From JADZEJ01 sp964426815 (GTDB lineage Bacteria > Patescibacteriota > Patescibacteriia > 2-12-FULL-60-25), in assembly GCA_964426815.1 (NCBI GenBank), contig CAYRRZ010000010.1, positions 1 through 30,062 of the forward strand: 30,062 nucleotides of DNA. Reading direction: 5' to 3'. Below the pieces are notes generated by a model. The model was not told the DNA's origin. It saw only the letters and a program-made list of their open reading frames with translations, and searched no databases. Of the stretch, positions 6,456 to 14,559 are shown piece by piece. The first letter of the stretch is position 1; each line of letters opens with the position of its first letter. The position numbers and the translations under genes are program-made.

Positions 6456-7742
6456 CTAGGGTTTAAGCAAAGAGCCCAAAGCCCGCTCAGCCAGAATATC
6501 CGTCAACCGAATATCCCGTATATCTGAGGAAATAACGCCCTGTTGAGCCAATCCCTTCATCCAATCTTCTAATTCAAGTCGTTTTTGCTCAGGCAAAGTA
6601 GGCAAAAGAGCGACAATCTTTGGCCAAGCCGCAGGAGTCGTATCCATCACATATCCCATATCCTCAACCACATCGGACGACTTCCCAAGATGCTGCAAAT
6701 TATAGCCAACCACGGTCGCTTCAACATTCCACACCAAGAGCGCAGGCGGAATACTGAGCATACCGATAAATAAAACCTTGGCGGTTTTCCATACCGGAAA
6801 ATGCGAACACAAACACACCGCAACAAATACGAGCAACAGCCCAACATATCCCATACCGGCATACGCCCAAAAACGAGTCACCGTCATTCCATACGCAGAA
6901 ACATATAAACCCAAGCGCATCACCGCTGAAACTAAAACCACAGCTGTTTGCGCAATCAAAACCAAAGCAGCGATACGTGCCCATTTTTGTCGAATCACGG
7001 TTTTGGCATACACGAACCAGGTAATCACAAAGACAAAACCGGCTACGACCAATAATTGAAAAAATCCACCGCGAGCATACTGCGCATAGGTTAAATCCGC
7101 AGCTCGAAGCGCTTGTTCACCACCAAAAAAGAATACCGCTTGAAAACCAAGAAACACCAAAAACAATACATTCAAAACCGCAAGAAAAGGCAANNNNNNN
7201 NNNNNNNNNNNNNNNNNNNNNNNNNNNNNNNNNNNNNNNNNNNNNNNNNNNNNNNNNNNNNNNNNNNNNNNNNNNNNNNNNNNNNNNNNNNNNGCTAATA
7301 ACAATCCCTGCAATGCTTTTGATCCATGCTTAAAACGCCACATTTCTTTGGTCATCCGTGGCAAAACCCGAACCGGAAAAACGGTATCCTGCCAAATCTC
7401 CGGCGACACCAATCGTGGAACCCCAAATAACGAAACAATATGTGTTGAATTCCAAAACACAAACAAAGCCAAAGAAATCCCAATCGCAAGCGGCGCAAAA
7501 ACCAATACCACGTCATGCGAATACAAAAGAGACGCCGCCATGCCACACACAGCTGGGATCAATAAAAGATATGGCCAAGCACTCTGCTCACGCTTTACCA
7601 AAAAACGAAGACCGATCGATGCGCCAATACATAACAAAGAAATAAGCGCCAAAGGCCATCCGCCAAAATGATTCGCCAACAAAAAATGATAAGCCGTCGC
7701 AATACCCAAACCAACACCCAGCGTGATTATGGCGTTTTTCAT
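6456..7742 (-). CDS. DUF4173-like polytopic membrane protein (contains assembly gap)
   Basis: A multi-pass integral membrane protein of unknown function. The segment EQALRAADLTYAQYARGGFFQLLVVAGF and, downstream, VMRLGLYVSAYGMTVTRFWA match what I know of the DUF4173/DUF4153 family. Hydrophobic segments occur near residues 5-22, 30-45, 55-70, 77-95 and, after the gap, at least five more. A soluble C-terminal region of about 80 residues (from EATVVGYNLQHLGK) follows the last helix. A 100-N scaffold gap (7194-7293) falls in the middle, so its true length and reading-frame continuity across the gap are unknown; both sides are open in the same frame. The start ATG 7742 has no Shine-Dalgarno. It is probably co-transcribed with the two upstream extracytoplasmic proteins (56-nt spacing). 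Confidence 0.8.
   Translation of the reverse strand: MKNAIITLGVGLGIATAYHFLLANHFGGWPLALISLLCIGASIGLRFLVKREQSAWPYLLLIPAVCGMAASLLYSHDVVLVFAPLAIGISLALFVFWNSTHIVSLFGVPRLVSPEIWQDTVFPVRVLPRMTKEMWRFKHGSKALQGLLLXXXXXXXXXXXXXXXXXXXXXXXXXXXXXXXXXXLPFLAVLNVLFLVFLGFQAVFFFGGEQALRAADLTYAQYARGGFFQLLVVAGFVFVITWFVYAKTVIRQKWARIAALVLIAQTAVVLVSAVMRLGLYVSAYGMTVTRFWAYAGMGYVGLLLVFVAVCLCSHFPVWKTAKVLFIGMLSIPPALLVWNVEATVVGYNLQHLGKSSDVVEDMGYVMDTTPAAWPKIVALLPTLPEQKRLELEDWMKGLAQQGVISSDIRDIRLTDILAERALGSLLKP
7194..7293. other. Assembly gap (100 N)
   Basis: Exactly 100 N inside the DUF4173-like gene, a scaffolding placeholder of unknown real size. Unlike the gap at 28652, its flanks show no duplicated sequence. Confidence 0.98.
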
Positions 7743-7798
7743 AGGAGAAATAAAAGAGTCTTACTGTTTGAACGAATCGAATCCGTCCCAATGACACG

Positions 7799-8530
7799 CT
7801 ATCGATCAGCCTGAAGCGACAATCGAACCGAACTAAATTCAGCGCCGCGATATGCCACCACTTCAATTGCTTCATCCAAACCAGCTGGAACCGTCCAGGT
7901 AAAATCAAATTTCCCTCCAGAAGATTTTTTCGCCTCACCTAATACACTCCCTTTTAACATCAAAAGAACTTTTTCAACATTTGTAGTTTGCACATGAAAC
8001 GTCACACTCGAAGCAGCGGGCGCATGATATCCCCCATCTGCCGGAGACATCCCCTCAACCTTAACCGACACAATAAATGGCGCAGATTCATTCAACTTAG
8101 AACAAAACAATAATTGATTGCGCTGTGCGTCTTGGCGACAAAATAATCCAGGGCCGCAACTTGGCAAACCGGATCCACAGGCTTCACCAAACTGGCTTGG
8201 AACTTCGCCCTTCATTGCTTTGGGATCCTTGATACAGGATCCTTGCGAAATACCATCCGTCGCTGCATCACACAATAAACCAGGCTTACACGGCAACCGT
8301 TTCACACCACCACAAGCACTCCCCATCTCACCCAAAAAGCCAGTCGATGGAGAATTCGTCGTCAAATCTGAATTCAATAAAGCACCCTGTCTCTGCTCTT
8401 GCTGTGCCGCTTGTCGAAACATTCGAACCGCAAAAAAGGTCGGAATGGCCAACATCACAAAAATCGCCACAATGCCTAAACCAAATAGAACACGCAATTG
8501 CCAAAGATCAGAGGGGGCGACTTTTTTCAT
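7799..8530 (-). CDS. Membrane-anchored protein with two tandem Cys4 modules
   Basis: No family recognised. One N-terminal membrane helix (about residues 11-35) anchors a soluble outside portion. Residues 70-145 hold two similar modules, each with four cysteines: C73/C81/C87/C99 and C118/C125/C131/C143. Both begin GxxCG or GEACG and contain C-x-PGLLC or C-GPGLFC, so they look like tandem disulfide-bonded knots. The C-terminal 95 residues (FIVSVKVEGMSPADGGYHAP...) read as an immunoglobulin-like beta-sandwich. The gene overlaps the upstream gene by 4 nt (ATGA), so the two are translationally coupled. Disulfides imply an extracytoplasmic place. Function is unknown. Confidence 0.75.
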   Translation of the reverse strand: MKKVAPSDLWQLRVLFGLGIVAIFVMLAIPTFFAVRMFRQAAQQEQRQGALLNSDLTTNSPSTGFLGEMGSACGGVKRLPCKPGLLCDAATDGISQGSCIKDPKAMKGEVPSQFGEACGSGLPSCGPGLFCRQDAQRNQLLFCSKLNESAPFIVSVKVEGMSPADGGYHAPAASSVTFHVQTTNVEKVLLMLKGSVLGEAKKSSGGKFDFTWTVPAGLDEAIEVVAYRGAEFSSVRLSLQADR

Positions 8531-9573
8531 AATGAGATAGCGAAATCATACAGGTTGACCGCGCCTTCGGGAAGCGCACCGATGCGCACCAATTTTCCAT
8601 CCTGTTTTTTGCGTAGCATTAAATCAAATCCATCACGGAACAATAAGTCGCCATCTTTCGTAAATGCGAGTGGACGCACTTTTCCCAAAACACTTGGCTT
8701 ACCCCGTTCAACCAAGGTCGCAACACCACTATCCCCGGTATAGGCAAAGACATCCAAAGCAGGAATTGCCGGATCGACAATAAAAGAAGTAATAACAGAA
8801 TCCGATTGAAAAATCGATCCTTGTGTATTCGCTCGATACACATACACTTGAGAAGGCCCATGCGGCGCGACCTCAATCCCCTCATCTTGCATAGCCGTCA
8901 TCGCAAACAATAATCCATGCGACAAACTCGTATATAACACAGCGTCAGGCAAATTCCCCAAAGATGACACCTTCCCATCAATTCCAACAGAAAATACCGC
9001 GCGCGAAGACGTACTCGCCGCAATGACTGCCATTTCACTCGGTGTAAACCATCCGAGTAATTGCACATCTTTCAAGGGTTTTTCGCCGGCTGTTCGCAAG
9101 ACCACATCTCTCCCCGCTTCTTTTGGACGACGTAGCTCAATGATACCCGCACCATCAGACTTAGGCTCCTTTAATACCGCACGAAAAACACGATCGGGTG
9201 ATAAAGCACCTTGAGGCAAGGTCACATTTTCACCACGAATTTCAAATGGTTTTTCTTGACCCGTCGCCACATCAACGCCGCGACTCGGCCATGTTTTTGA
9301 ATCTGGATACTTCGAAACAAAAGCCGGATAGGTGATACGTTCCATGAGCCCATTCGTATGCACCAAGGTCAAGGCGGATTCATTCGTCAGAACCAATTCA
9401 GGTATTGGTTCTGTTGAAGAAGCCGTGACCGCAGCCGGCACCGTTTCAATCGGCTTTTGCGCATGCTGTTGCGTCAAATACGAAGCTGACACTACGCCAA
9501 TCATAATCAAAACCGTGACAAGCACGGCTAAGATTGGCTGAAGTGATGTTGTTTTCGAGGTATGGCGACCCAT
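8527..9573 (-). CDS. Membrane-anchored extracytoplasmic protein, beta-rich
   Basis: No family recognised with certainty. A positively charged start (MGRHTSK) and a membrane helix (about residues 14-33) are followed by a long soluble domain. It has repeated short beta-strand blocks with motifs such as GKVSSLGNLPDAVLYTS, QVYVYRANTQGSIFQS and LAFTKDGDLLFRDG, reminiscent of a beta-propeller. Overlap with the next gene (ATGA) suggests the two products work together at the cell surface. A -10-like TATAGT (9582-9587) sits 8 nt before the ATG, so a leaderless mRNA is possible, though no -35 is visible. Confidence 0.72.
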   Translation of the reverse strand: MGRHTSKTTSLQPILAVLVTVLIMIGVVSASYLTQQHAQKPIETVPAAVTASSTEPIPELVLTNESALTLVHTNGLMERITYPAFVSKYPDSKTWPSRGVDVATGQEKPFEIRGENVTLPQGALSPDRVFRAVLKEPKSDGAGIIELRRPKEAGRDVVLRTAGEKPLKDVQLLGWFTPSEMAVIAASTSSRAVFSVGIDGKVSSLGNLPDAVLYTSLSHGLLFAMTAMQDEGIEVAPHGPSQVYVYRANTQGSIFQSDSVITSFIVDPAIPALDVFAYTGDSGVATLVERGKPSVLGKVRPLAFTKDGDLLFRDGFDLMLRKKQDGKLVRIGALPEGAVNLYDFAISL

Positions 9574-9607
9574 AGATCCCTACTATACCGCGAAAAAAGA
9601 CCCGAGA

Positions 9608-10900
9608 CTATGGCTCCAAACGATTGATCAAGCGTGGGAATGGAATCGTTTCGCGCACATGGTGCAAGCCACAAATCCAAGCCACAATACGTTCAAGCCC
9701 ATACCCAAAACCTGAATGCGTCACTGAACCGTATTTACGCAAATCCAGATACCAAGCAAAAGCATCCTCTGGCAACTTATGTTCGCGAATGCGTTCCAAT
9801 AATTTGTCATAATTATCTTCACGCTGTGATCCACCACTGATCTCTCCATAACCCTCTGGTGCCAATAAGTCAGAATTCAAAACACGCGTTTCATCTTGTG
9901 GATCGCGCTTCATGTAAAACGCTTTGACAGCTGTTGGATATTTTTCAATAAACAATGGCTTGTCATATAGCTTAGTCAAAGTCGTCTCATCATCCGCACC
10001 CAAGTCATCCATGTCGCCAATATCACTTCCAAGTTCATGCAACTTTGCAATCGCTTCTGCATGGGTCAATCGATAAAAAGGCGCCTTCACATTTTCAAGC
10101 GGCTTCACATCACGTTCCAAGATCGCCAATTCCGGACGACATTCTGCCAAAACCTTGGTCACAATGTGTTCGATCAATTGCTCTTGAATTTTCATGTTCT
10201 GCTCATGATCAACAAAAGCAGCTTCGGCATCCATCATCCAAAACTCAATCAAGTGACGACGTGTCTTTGATTTTTCCGCACGAAACACTGGACCAAAATC
10301 AAAACAACGACCAACGGAAGCAATTGCAGCTTCCAAATACAATTGACCTGATTGAGACAAATACGCCGTACGCTCACCAAAATAATCAATTTCAAATAAT
10401 TCGGTCGTACCTTCACAGGCATTCGGCGTCAAAATCGGCGAGTCCATCTTCACATAATCATGCTGATGAAACCATTCATACGTTGCGCGAATAATGCAAT
10501 CACGTACCCGCTGCACCGCCCACTGCGAAGGAGCGCGCAACCACAAATGACGATTGTCCAACAAAAAATCTGGACCATGTTCTTTTTTTCCAAGCGGATA
10601 TTCTTCTGCCTTTTGAACAAGCACAACCTTGGTCGCTTGTAATTCAAACACACCTTCTTGCTTTGGATGCTTAGCGACCAGGCCAGTCACCTCGATCGAA
10701 GATTCAATGGTTGCTGATGTTGCCGCAATCCAAGCCGCTTCATCTACCGAAGCCTTCGAAACCACGGCCTGCACAAAACCAGAGCCATCACGGACCTGCA
10801 AAAAAGCAATACTACCTGAAGAACGCACATTCTGCGCCCAGCCACGAATAGTGACTTCTTGGCCAACCAGACCAGAAAATTTGGAGATAAGAGTATCCAT
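9608..10900 (-). CDS. asnS: Asparaginyl-tRNA synthetase
   Basis: Class IIb synthetase charging tRNA-Asn directly. It has an N-terminal OB-fold (VTIRGWAQNVRSSGSIAFLQVRDG, about 16-39), ENSP-type core start KMDSPILTPNACEGTTELF (151-169), motif 2 FGPVFRAEKSKTRRHLIEFWMMDAE (202-226) and motif 3 HSGFGYGLERIVAWICG near the C-terminus. Absence of the AspRS-type GTPEGS and presence of ACEGTTELF separate it from aspS in the same window. I chose ATG 10900 (MDTLISKF), since the ten-residue extension upstream is not family-like; the protein is 430 aa, a little shorter than the usual 460. No Shine-Dalgarno. Having AsnRS makes transamidation-dependent Asn-tRNA unnecessary, but does not exclude it. Confidence 0.95.
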   Translation of the reverse strand: MDTLISKFSGLVGQEVTIRGWAQNVRSSGSIAFLQVRDGSGFVQAVVSKASVDEAAWIAATSATIESSIEVTGLVAKHPKQEGVFELQATKVVLVQKAEEYPLGKKEHGPDFLLDNRHLWLRAPSQWAVQRVRDCIIRATYEWFHQHDYVKMDSPILTPNACEGTTELFEIDYFGERTAYLSQSGQLYLEAAIASVGRCFDFGPVFRAEKSKTRRHLIEFWMMDAEAAFVDHEQNMKIQEQLIEHIVTKVLAECRPELAILERDVKPLENVKAPFYRLTHAEAIAKLHELGSDIGDMDDLGADDETTLTKLYDKPLFIEKYPTAVKAFYMKRDPQDETRVLNSDLLAPEGYGEISGGSQREDNYDKLLERIREHKLPEDAFAWYLDLRKYGSVTHSGFGYGLERIVAWICGLHHVRETIPFPRLINRLEP

Positions 10901-10925
10901 ATAAGTCAAAGATAGAGCCACTGTA

Positions 10926-10964
10926 TACAAAACAACCCCTGATGTCCACGGGTGGAATCAGGGG
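10926..10964 (-). terminator. Intrinsic terminator of the 10977-11834 gene
   Basis: On the minus strand CCCCTGAT (10964-10957) pairs with ATCAGGGG (10943-10936), with an inner TCCAC/GTGGA stem, then a T-rich run TTGTTTTGT. It begins 12 nt after the stop codon. Confidence 0.85.
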
Positions 10965-10976
10965 CTAGGCAACGAG

Positions 10977-11834
10977 TCAGTGACGAAGGTGCGGCGGGGT
11001 ATTCGAGTAGCGCTGCCCACGACTCGTGAGACCCACCTTGTGCGAAGTCAACTTGTTCTTCTGCGAACGGTTGAACTCCTTATGCGTTTGGATCGCCAAA
11101 ATTTCTGGCAATCCATTCGCACTGAGTTCAAGCACGAGAAAGCACCCCGTCCGAGCACTTGAACCCAGACGACAATTGACGTAGACGCGTGTTGCGTTTT
11201 TGTCATGCTGAAGTCTTTGTCCCTTGTCGGCGAAATTGATAAGCATGTTCTCAACATGCAAAATCGCCTCTCGTGCATGCTTCCGCACATCGTATCGAAG
11301 CACCTTATCGATCTCCCTCGAAAGAAGGGCCTCGTATGTCTTCGGATCAGTGACCTGACGATCGAAGGCGGCGATCATGCTCTGCAGTTTGCGCAGCTCA
11401 GGATCGATCGCCTGACGCAAGACCTGCCTGAGGTAAAGCACATCAGCATCCACGTACAGCTTGGTCAGATGCCGCGCGAAACGGTAGAACGTACGCTTGA
11501 AATGACGGAAGCGACCGGTCGTAGACCGAAAATCCTTCAGCGCCGTTACGGCCGCCTCATAAATGCGCCCGTCCAAGAGCTGCATGATCTGCTGCCGAAA
11601 ATCGAGCGGCTCATCAGGCTGGATAGAGACATCCGCTCCAAAGCGACGGAGCAAACACGTCCGAATCGCCTCGACACGCTCCTTATCCTCTGCACGCTGG
11701 CGCGCCAAGGTGGCCTGCTGGCGCGCTTCCTGCTTGCGCCTGATCGCTTCGGCTACCGATTGAGGAGGAGGCGTCGGGGTCTTCTTAACCAGACCCACAT
11801 GAGAGATCTTTAGACGAACCGCGGTACGTTGCAT
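10977..11834 (-). CDS. Hypothetical basic protein with coiled-coil, 285 aa
   Basis: I do not recognise the family. After a short head and a Pro run (TPTPPP, about 19-24) comes a strongly charged helix (about 26-60) that may be a coiled coil. A helical basic middle and a C-terminal part with beta strands (ATRVYVNCRLGSS, TGCFLVLELSANGLPEILAIQTHKEF) follow, then a basic tail. Start ATG 11834 is chosen because GGAG lies 6 nt upstream, one of only two strong Shine-Dalgarno sites in the window; the ORF continues 21 codons further upstream. It has its own -35 TTGACA and its own terminator, so it is monocistronic. Its base and codon use look more GC-rich than its neighbours. An open frame on the opposite strand (11205-11813) is judged a shadow. 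Confidence 0.72.
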   Translation of the reverse strand: MQRTAVRLKISHVGLVKKTPTPPPQSVAEAIRRKQEARQQATLARQRAEDKERVEAIRTCLLRRFGADVSIQPDEPLDFRQQIMQLLDGRIYEAAVTALKDFRSTTGRFRHFKRTFYRFARHLTKLYVDADVLYLRQVLRQAIDPELRKLQSMIAAFDRQVTDPKTYEALLSREIDKVLRYDVRKHAREAILHVENMLINFADKGQRLQHDKNATRVYVNCRLGSSARTGCFLVLELSANGLPEILAIQTHKEFNRSQKNKLTSHKVGLTSRGQRYSNTPPHLRH

Positions 11835-11878
11835 GCACTTCTCCAAAGGTGAGAGAGCGTGGAACTTCGAACTCCACA

Positions 11879-11907
11879 AAACTACTCCAAACAACAAAAA
11901 ATGTCAA
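11879..11907 (-). promoter_or_regulatory. Candidate promoter of the 10977-11834 gene
   Basis: On the minus strand a perfect -35 TTGACA (11902-11907) is followed after 17 bp by TAGTTT (11879-11884), a weak -10 (3 of 6). The leader would be about 40 nt. Confidence 0.45.
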
Positions 11908-11926
11908 TGCTATACTTTACGAAACG

Positions 11927-12601
11927 TTATACCAAAGCCCGCAACATTTTCAAACCTTTAGGCTCATCCTGCAAAGACGTTTGTCGCAAAGCATCTTCAA
12001 CAAAAACACAGGCCTGTCGCAAAACATCAACTGACACCGTAACGCGCAGCACATCAATCAATGATGAACGACGCATAAATGAAAGCAAAGCCAAAGACGG
12101 CACCGGTGTCGTCGACGCACCCGATGGAGCCGAAATCGGCGGTCCAAAACCTAAAGCATCTAATAATTGCAATGCGGATGCGGCATACAATAAACGAAGT
12201 CGCTCTGAACCAAGTTCCTGAGGCAAATGCGCCACAGTCTGAATCAATTCTCGCAGTAAAAAAAATATTCGCTCATCACTTACCCCTGGCCGCATGAGAT
12301 GCAAAACCAAATCCGAAAAAGCACCACACACGCTGATGCTACTCAAAGTCCGTGGACAATCTGCTGCCGCATTTATCTGATGTGCCACGGCTAATTTATC
12401 AAAAGCACTCCCCTTTGCGATCATCACATCACTTTCGGTAAAAGGCTCCAGATGCCCAGCCTGCTTCGACAATCGAATACTCGCCCCACGTGCCACGGCG
12501 CTCAATAATCCATGTTCTTTTCCATACATCACATAACGCCGATCCTGTTCACGGAACGGTTCCTTCTTGAGGACAATGACGACATCGCGGAGATAGGACA
12601 T
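11927..12601 (-). CDS. recO: DNA repair protein RecO
   Basis: RecO helps load RecA onto SSB-coated single-stranded DNA in gap repair, with RecR. The N-terminal OB-fold is recognisable: YLRDVVIVLKKEPFREQDRRYVMYGKEHGLLSAVARGASI, with the turn typical of RecO, followed by a helical C-terminal part (FSDLVLHLMRPGVSDERIFFLLREL...LQLLDALGFGP). Length 224 aa is usual; no four-Cys zinc site is seen. I set the start at ATG 12601 (MSYLRD), because the 13 upstream codons are made by a palindromic repeat. The identification is moderately firm since RecO is poorly conserved. It is last in the run A22 protease-adk-map-ruvX-recO. Confidence 0.82.
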   Translation of the reverse strand: MSYLRDVVIVLKKEPFREQDRRYVMYGKEHGLLSAVARGASIRLSKQAGHLEPFTESDVMIAKGSAFDKLAVAHQINAAADCPRTLSSISVCGAFSDLVLHLMRPGVSDERIFFLLRELIQTVAHLPQELGSERLRLLYAASALQLLDALGFGPPISAPSGASTTPVPSLALLSFMRRSSLIDVLRVTVSVDVLRQACVFVEDALRQTSLQDEPKGLKMLRALV

Positions 12602-12612
12602 AGATACAATCA

Positions 12613-12640
12613 CGTCATTCCCGCGCAGGCGGGAATCCAT
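12613..12640. repeat. dRS3/REP-like palindromic repeat
   Basis: A perfect 8-bp inverted repeat, ATTCCCGC (12617-12624) and GCGGGAAT (12629-12636) with loop GCAG, flanked by CGTC and CCATCC. It fits the pattern ATTCCC-N8-GGGAAT known for Neisseria dRS3 and similar intergenic repeats in many bacteria. It lies in the 43-nt space between the ruvX stop and the recO start. Only one copy is in this window. Confidence 0.7.
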
Positions 12641-12644
12641 CCCT

Positions 12645-13076
12645 TTACTGTTTTCGATCCAACCAAGTTTGCAAAATATTCGCCGCCGCTAAATCATCTC
12701 TTTTTTCTAAAGCTCCCGCTCCACGCTTTCTTCCTCTTTCTTTTGGCTGAGCATGTTCAACTTGTTGCGCGGCAAGCTTAGACGACATTGCTTCATCTTC
12801 TTCAAAAACCGGCAAACCAAAACGCTTAATATCTTCAACAAAAATCTTCGTCATTTTTACCTGCGCATTCACTTTACTCGAATCCTTCAATGGCCGCGGA
12901 ATTCCAATCACTACTGCTTCAACAAAATCTCTTTGCATCACATCATGAATACGCGCAAGAAGAGCTAAACGATCAGACTCCGTAATCACACCCCATGGAC
13001 TCGCAATTCGACTCTCAGTATCACCTAAAGCCAATCCAACACGGACGGTTCCAAAATCAATCCCGAGAACACGCAT
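12645..13076 (-). CDS. ruvX: Putative pre-16S rRNA nuclease (YqgF/RuvX family)
   Basis: RNase H-like nuclease of the YqgF family, implicated in maturing the 5' end of 16S rRNA. The N-terminal strand VLGIDFGTVRVGLALGD holds the catalytic D7. VVIGIPRPLKDSS matches the family's second motif, EEDEAMSSKLAAQQ the third (usual DER-S-T form), and KRDDLAAANILQTWLD carries the C-terminal acidic residues. ATG 13076 is chosen because MRVLGIDFG is the usual start; 143 aa is normal. It starts 5 nt after the map stop and is followed by the palindromic repeat. Confidence 0.92.
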   Translation of the reverse strand: MRVLGIDFGTVRVGLALGDTESRIASPWGVITESDRLALLARIHDVMQRDFVEAVVIGIPRPLKDSSKVNAQVKMTKIFVEDIKRFGLPVFEEDEAMSSKLAAQQVEHAQPKERGRKRGAGALEKRDDLAAANILQTWLDRKQ

Positions 13077-13081
13077 GTACG

Positions 13082-13864
13082 TTATTTCTGATCTGGCCAA
13101 GGAGTAAGTAATTCGTATCCATCTTTTGTCACTGCAACCGTTACTTCAAAATGTGCCGCGGGAGAACCGTCACGCGTTGCAATCGTCCAATCATCCGGCT
13201 TCATAATCACGCGCCAATCCCCCAAACTGACCATCGGCTCAATCGCGACCACCATCCCTTCTTTAAATTGCATCTTTGGTGCACGAGGTTCGCGATAATT
13301 TGGAATCTGCGGATCTTCATGAACCGCATGACCGACTCCATGTCCAACCAAATCTTTCACAATGCCGTATTTTTTTGGTTTCAAATAATCTTCAATCGCC
13401 GCACCTACATCTCCAATCCAAGCACCTGCCTTAATGGCTTCGATGCCCAAGACTAAAGATTGGCGCGTATCCTCAACCAAAGTTCGTACTTTTTCTGGAA
13501 CCTTGCCCACGATCACCGTTGTCGCCATATCGGTACACAACCCCTCATACCAACACCCGATATCTAAACCAACAATATCCCCTTCCTTGATGGTGCGTGC
13601 AGGAATCGCTGGACCATGAACCACTTCTTCATTGATCGAAATACACAAAGTCGATGGAAACAACGGATCACTTGGATCAGTCTGATATCCCAAAAAAGAA
13701 GGTCTAGCACCTTCCGCTTCCATTGAAGCGCGCGCGACCTTATCGATTTCTTCTGTCGTAGCACCAGCAACACAGGCCTTCATTGAGGCTTGCAAGGCGC
13801 GCGACAAAATAGCCCCGCCTTTGCGAAGCTTCTCGATTTCTTCTGGGGATTTGATATGACTCAT
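13082..13864 (-). CDS. map: Methionine aminopeptidase, type I
   Basis: Removes the initiator Met from nascent proteins. The five metal ligands are visible: D101 (GLDIG), D112 (CTDMA), H175 (GHGVGH), E209 (AIEPM) and E240 (HFEVTV); substrate His is H83 (VVHGP). Length 260 aa with no N-terminal extension places it in type Ia. In most bacteria map follows adk and leads to infA; here it follows adk but is succeeded by ruvX and recO, so infA-rpmJ-rpsM must lie elsewhere. A promoter whose predicted start point falls on the ATG suggests a leaderless mRNA. Confidence 0.96.
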   Translation of the reverse strand: MSHIKSPEEIEKLRKGGAILSRALQASMKACVAGATTEEIDKVARASMEAEGARPSFLGYQTDPSDPLFPSTLCISINEEVVHGPAIPARTIKEGDIVGLDIGCWYEGLCTDMATTVIVGKVPEKVRTLVEDTRQSLVLGIEAIKAGAWIGDVGAAIEDYLKPKKYGIVKDLVGHGVGHAVHEDPQIPNYREPRAPKMQFKEGMVVAIEPMVSLGDWRVIMKPDDWTIATRDGSPAAHFEVTVAVTKDGYELLTPWPDQK

Positions 13865-13870
13865 ACAAGC

Positions 13871-13899
13871 ATTGTATCAAAAACCTCAATTTTTGTCAC
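13871..13899 (-). promoter_or_regulatory. Promoter of map, predicted leaderless
   Basis: On the minus strand -35 GTGACA (13894-13899) and -10 TACAAT (13871-13876) are spaced 17 bp, each 5 of 6. Seven bases beyond the -10 is the A of the map ATG (13864). Confidence 0.65.
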
Positions 13900-13902
13900 G
13901 TT

Positions 13903-14559
13903 TTAACTAAAGCCTAATTTAGCCATTTTTTTGACAATATCATAAAAAACTTCACCCGCTGGCTGCTCTGCATTAATCATTAAAAGCGTCCCTTTTTGAC
14001 GATAAAATGACACTAAGGGCTCGGTAATAAAATGGAAAGCTGCCAAACGACGAACGATCGTTTCTTCTTCATCATCCGCCCGACGCATCAAAGCCCCATC
14101 GCACATCGAACAAATGTCTGGCTTTGGAGACGGAATATCCGTCACATGAAAATTCGCTTTGCATTGGCCACACTGCCGACGACCAAGCAAACGCCGCATC
14201 GCCTCCGTATCCGTCATTCGCAAATACAGAGCAAGATTAATTTTAAGCAAACGCTCCAAATGCTGAGCCTGCTCCACATTGCGTGGATAGCCATCCAAAA
14301 TAAATCCTTTAGATAAATCCGTTTTCTTAAGTCGATTCGTGATCACCGCATTCACTAATTCATCTGGAGCCAGCGAACCGTGATCCACATATTCCTTAAC
14401 CATCAGCCCCAACTGCGTCCCATCCGCAATTTCTTGTCGAAATAAATCCCCTGCACCAATTAACGGAATATCAAAACGCTCCGCAAGCATTTGCCCTTGC
14501 GTTCCTTTGCCAGATCCCTGAGGACCAAACAATACCATTCGCAATTTCTTCCGACTCAT
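13903..14559 (-). CDS. adk: Adenylate kinase with zinc-binding lid
   Basis: Interconverts ATP plus AMP with two ADP. P-loop GPQGSGKGT (12-20), AMP-binding GAGDLFR (36-42), GFILDGYPRN (85-94) and the lid with four cysteines C130/C133 and C150/C153, the zinc-binding lid form known from Gram-positive bacteria. Length 218 aa. ATG 14559 (MSRKKLRMVLFGPQ) is chosen; it overlaps the TGA stop of the membrane protease gene by 4 nt, so the two are translationally coupled. Confidence 0.96.
   Translation of the reverse strand: MSRKKLRMVLFGPQGSGKGTQGQMLAERFDIPLIGAGDLFRQEIADGTQLGLMVKEYVDHGSLAPDELVNAVITNRLKKTDLSKGFILDGYPRNVEQAQHLERLLKINLALYLRMTDTEAMRRLLGRRQCGQCKANFHVTDIPSPKPDICSMCDGALMRRADDEEETIVRRLAAFHFITEPLVSFYRQKGTLLMINAEQPAGEVFYDIVKKMAKLGFS

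Noticed and set aside
7194..7293. Same overlap artefact as in bcp for this gap
   Set aside because: The flanking sequences differ, so missing bases of unknown number must be assumed.
11205..11813. Plus-strand ORF of 202 codons opposite the orphan gene
   Set aside because: The minus frame is longer, has a Shine-Dalgarno, promoter and terminator; the plus frame has none.
12602..12640. Longer N-terminus for RecO (MDSRLRGNDVIV)
   Set aside because: These codons come from the palindromic repeat; the RecO family begins at about MSYLRD.
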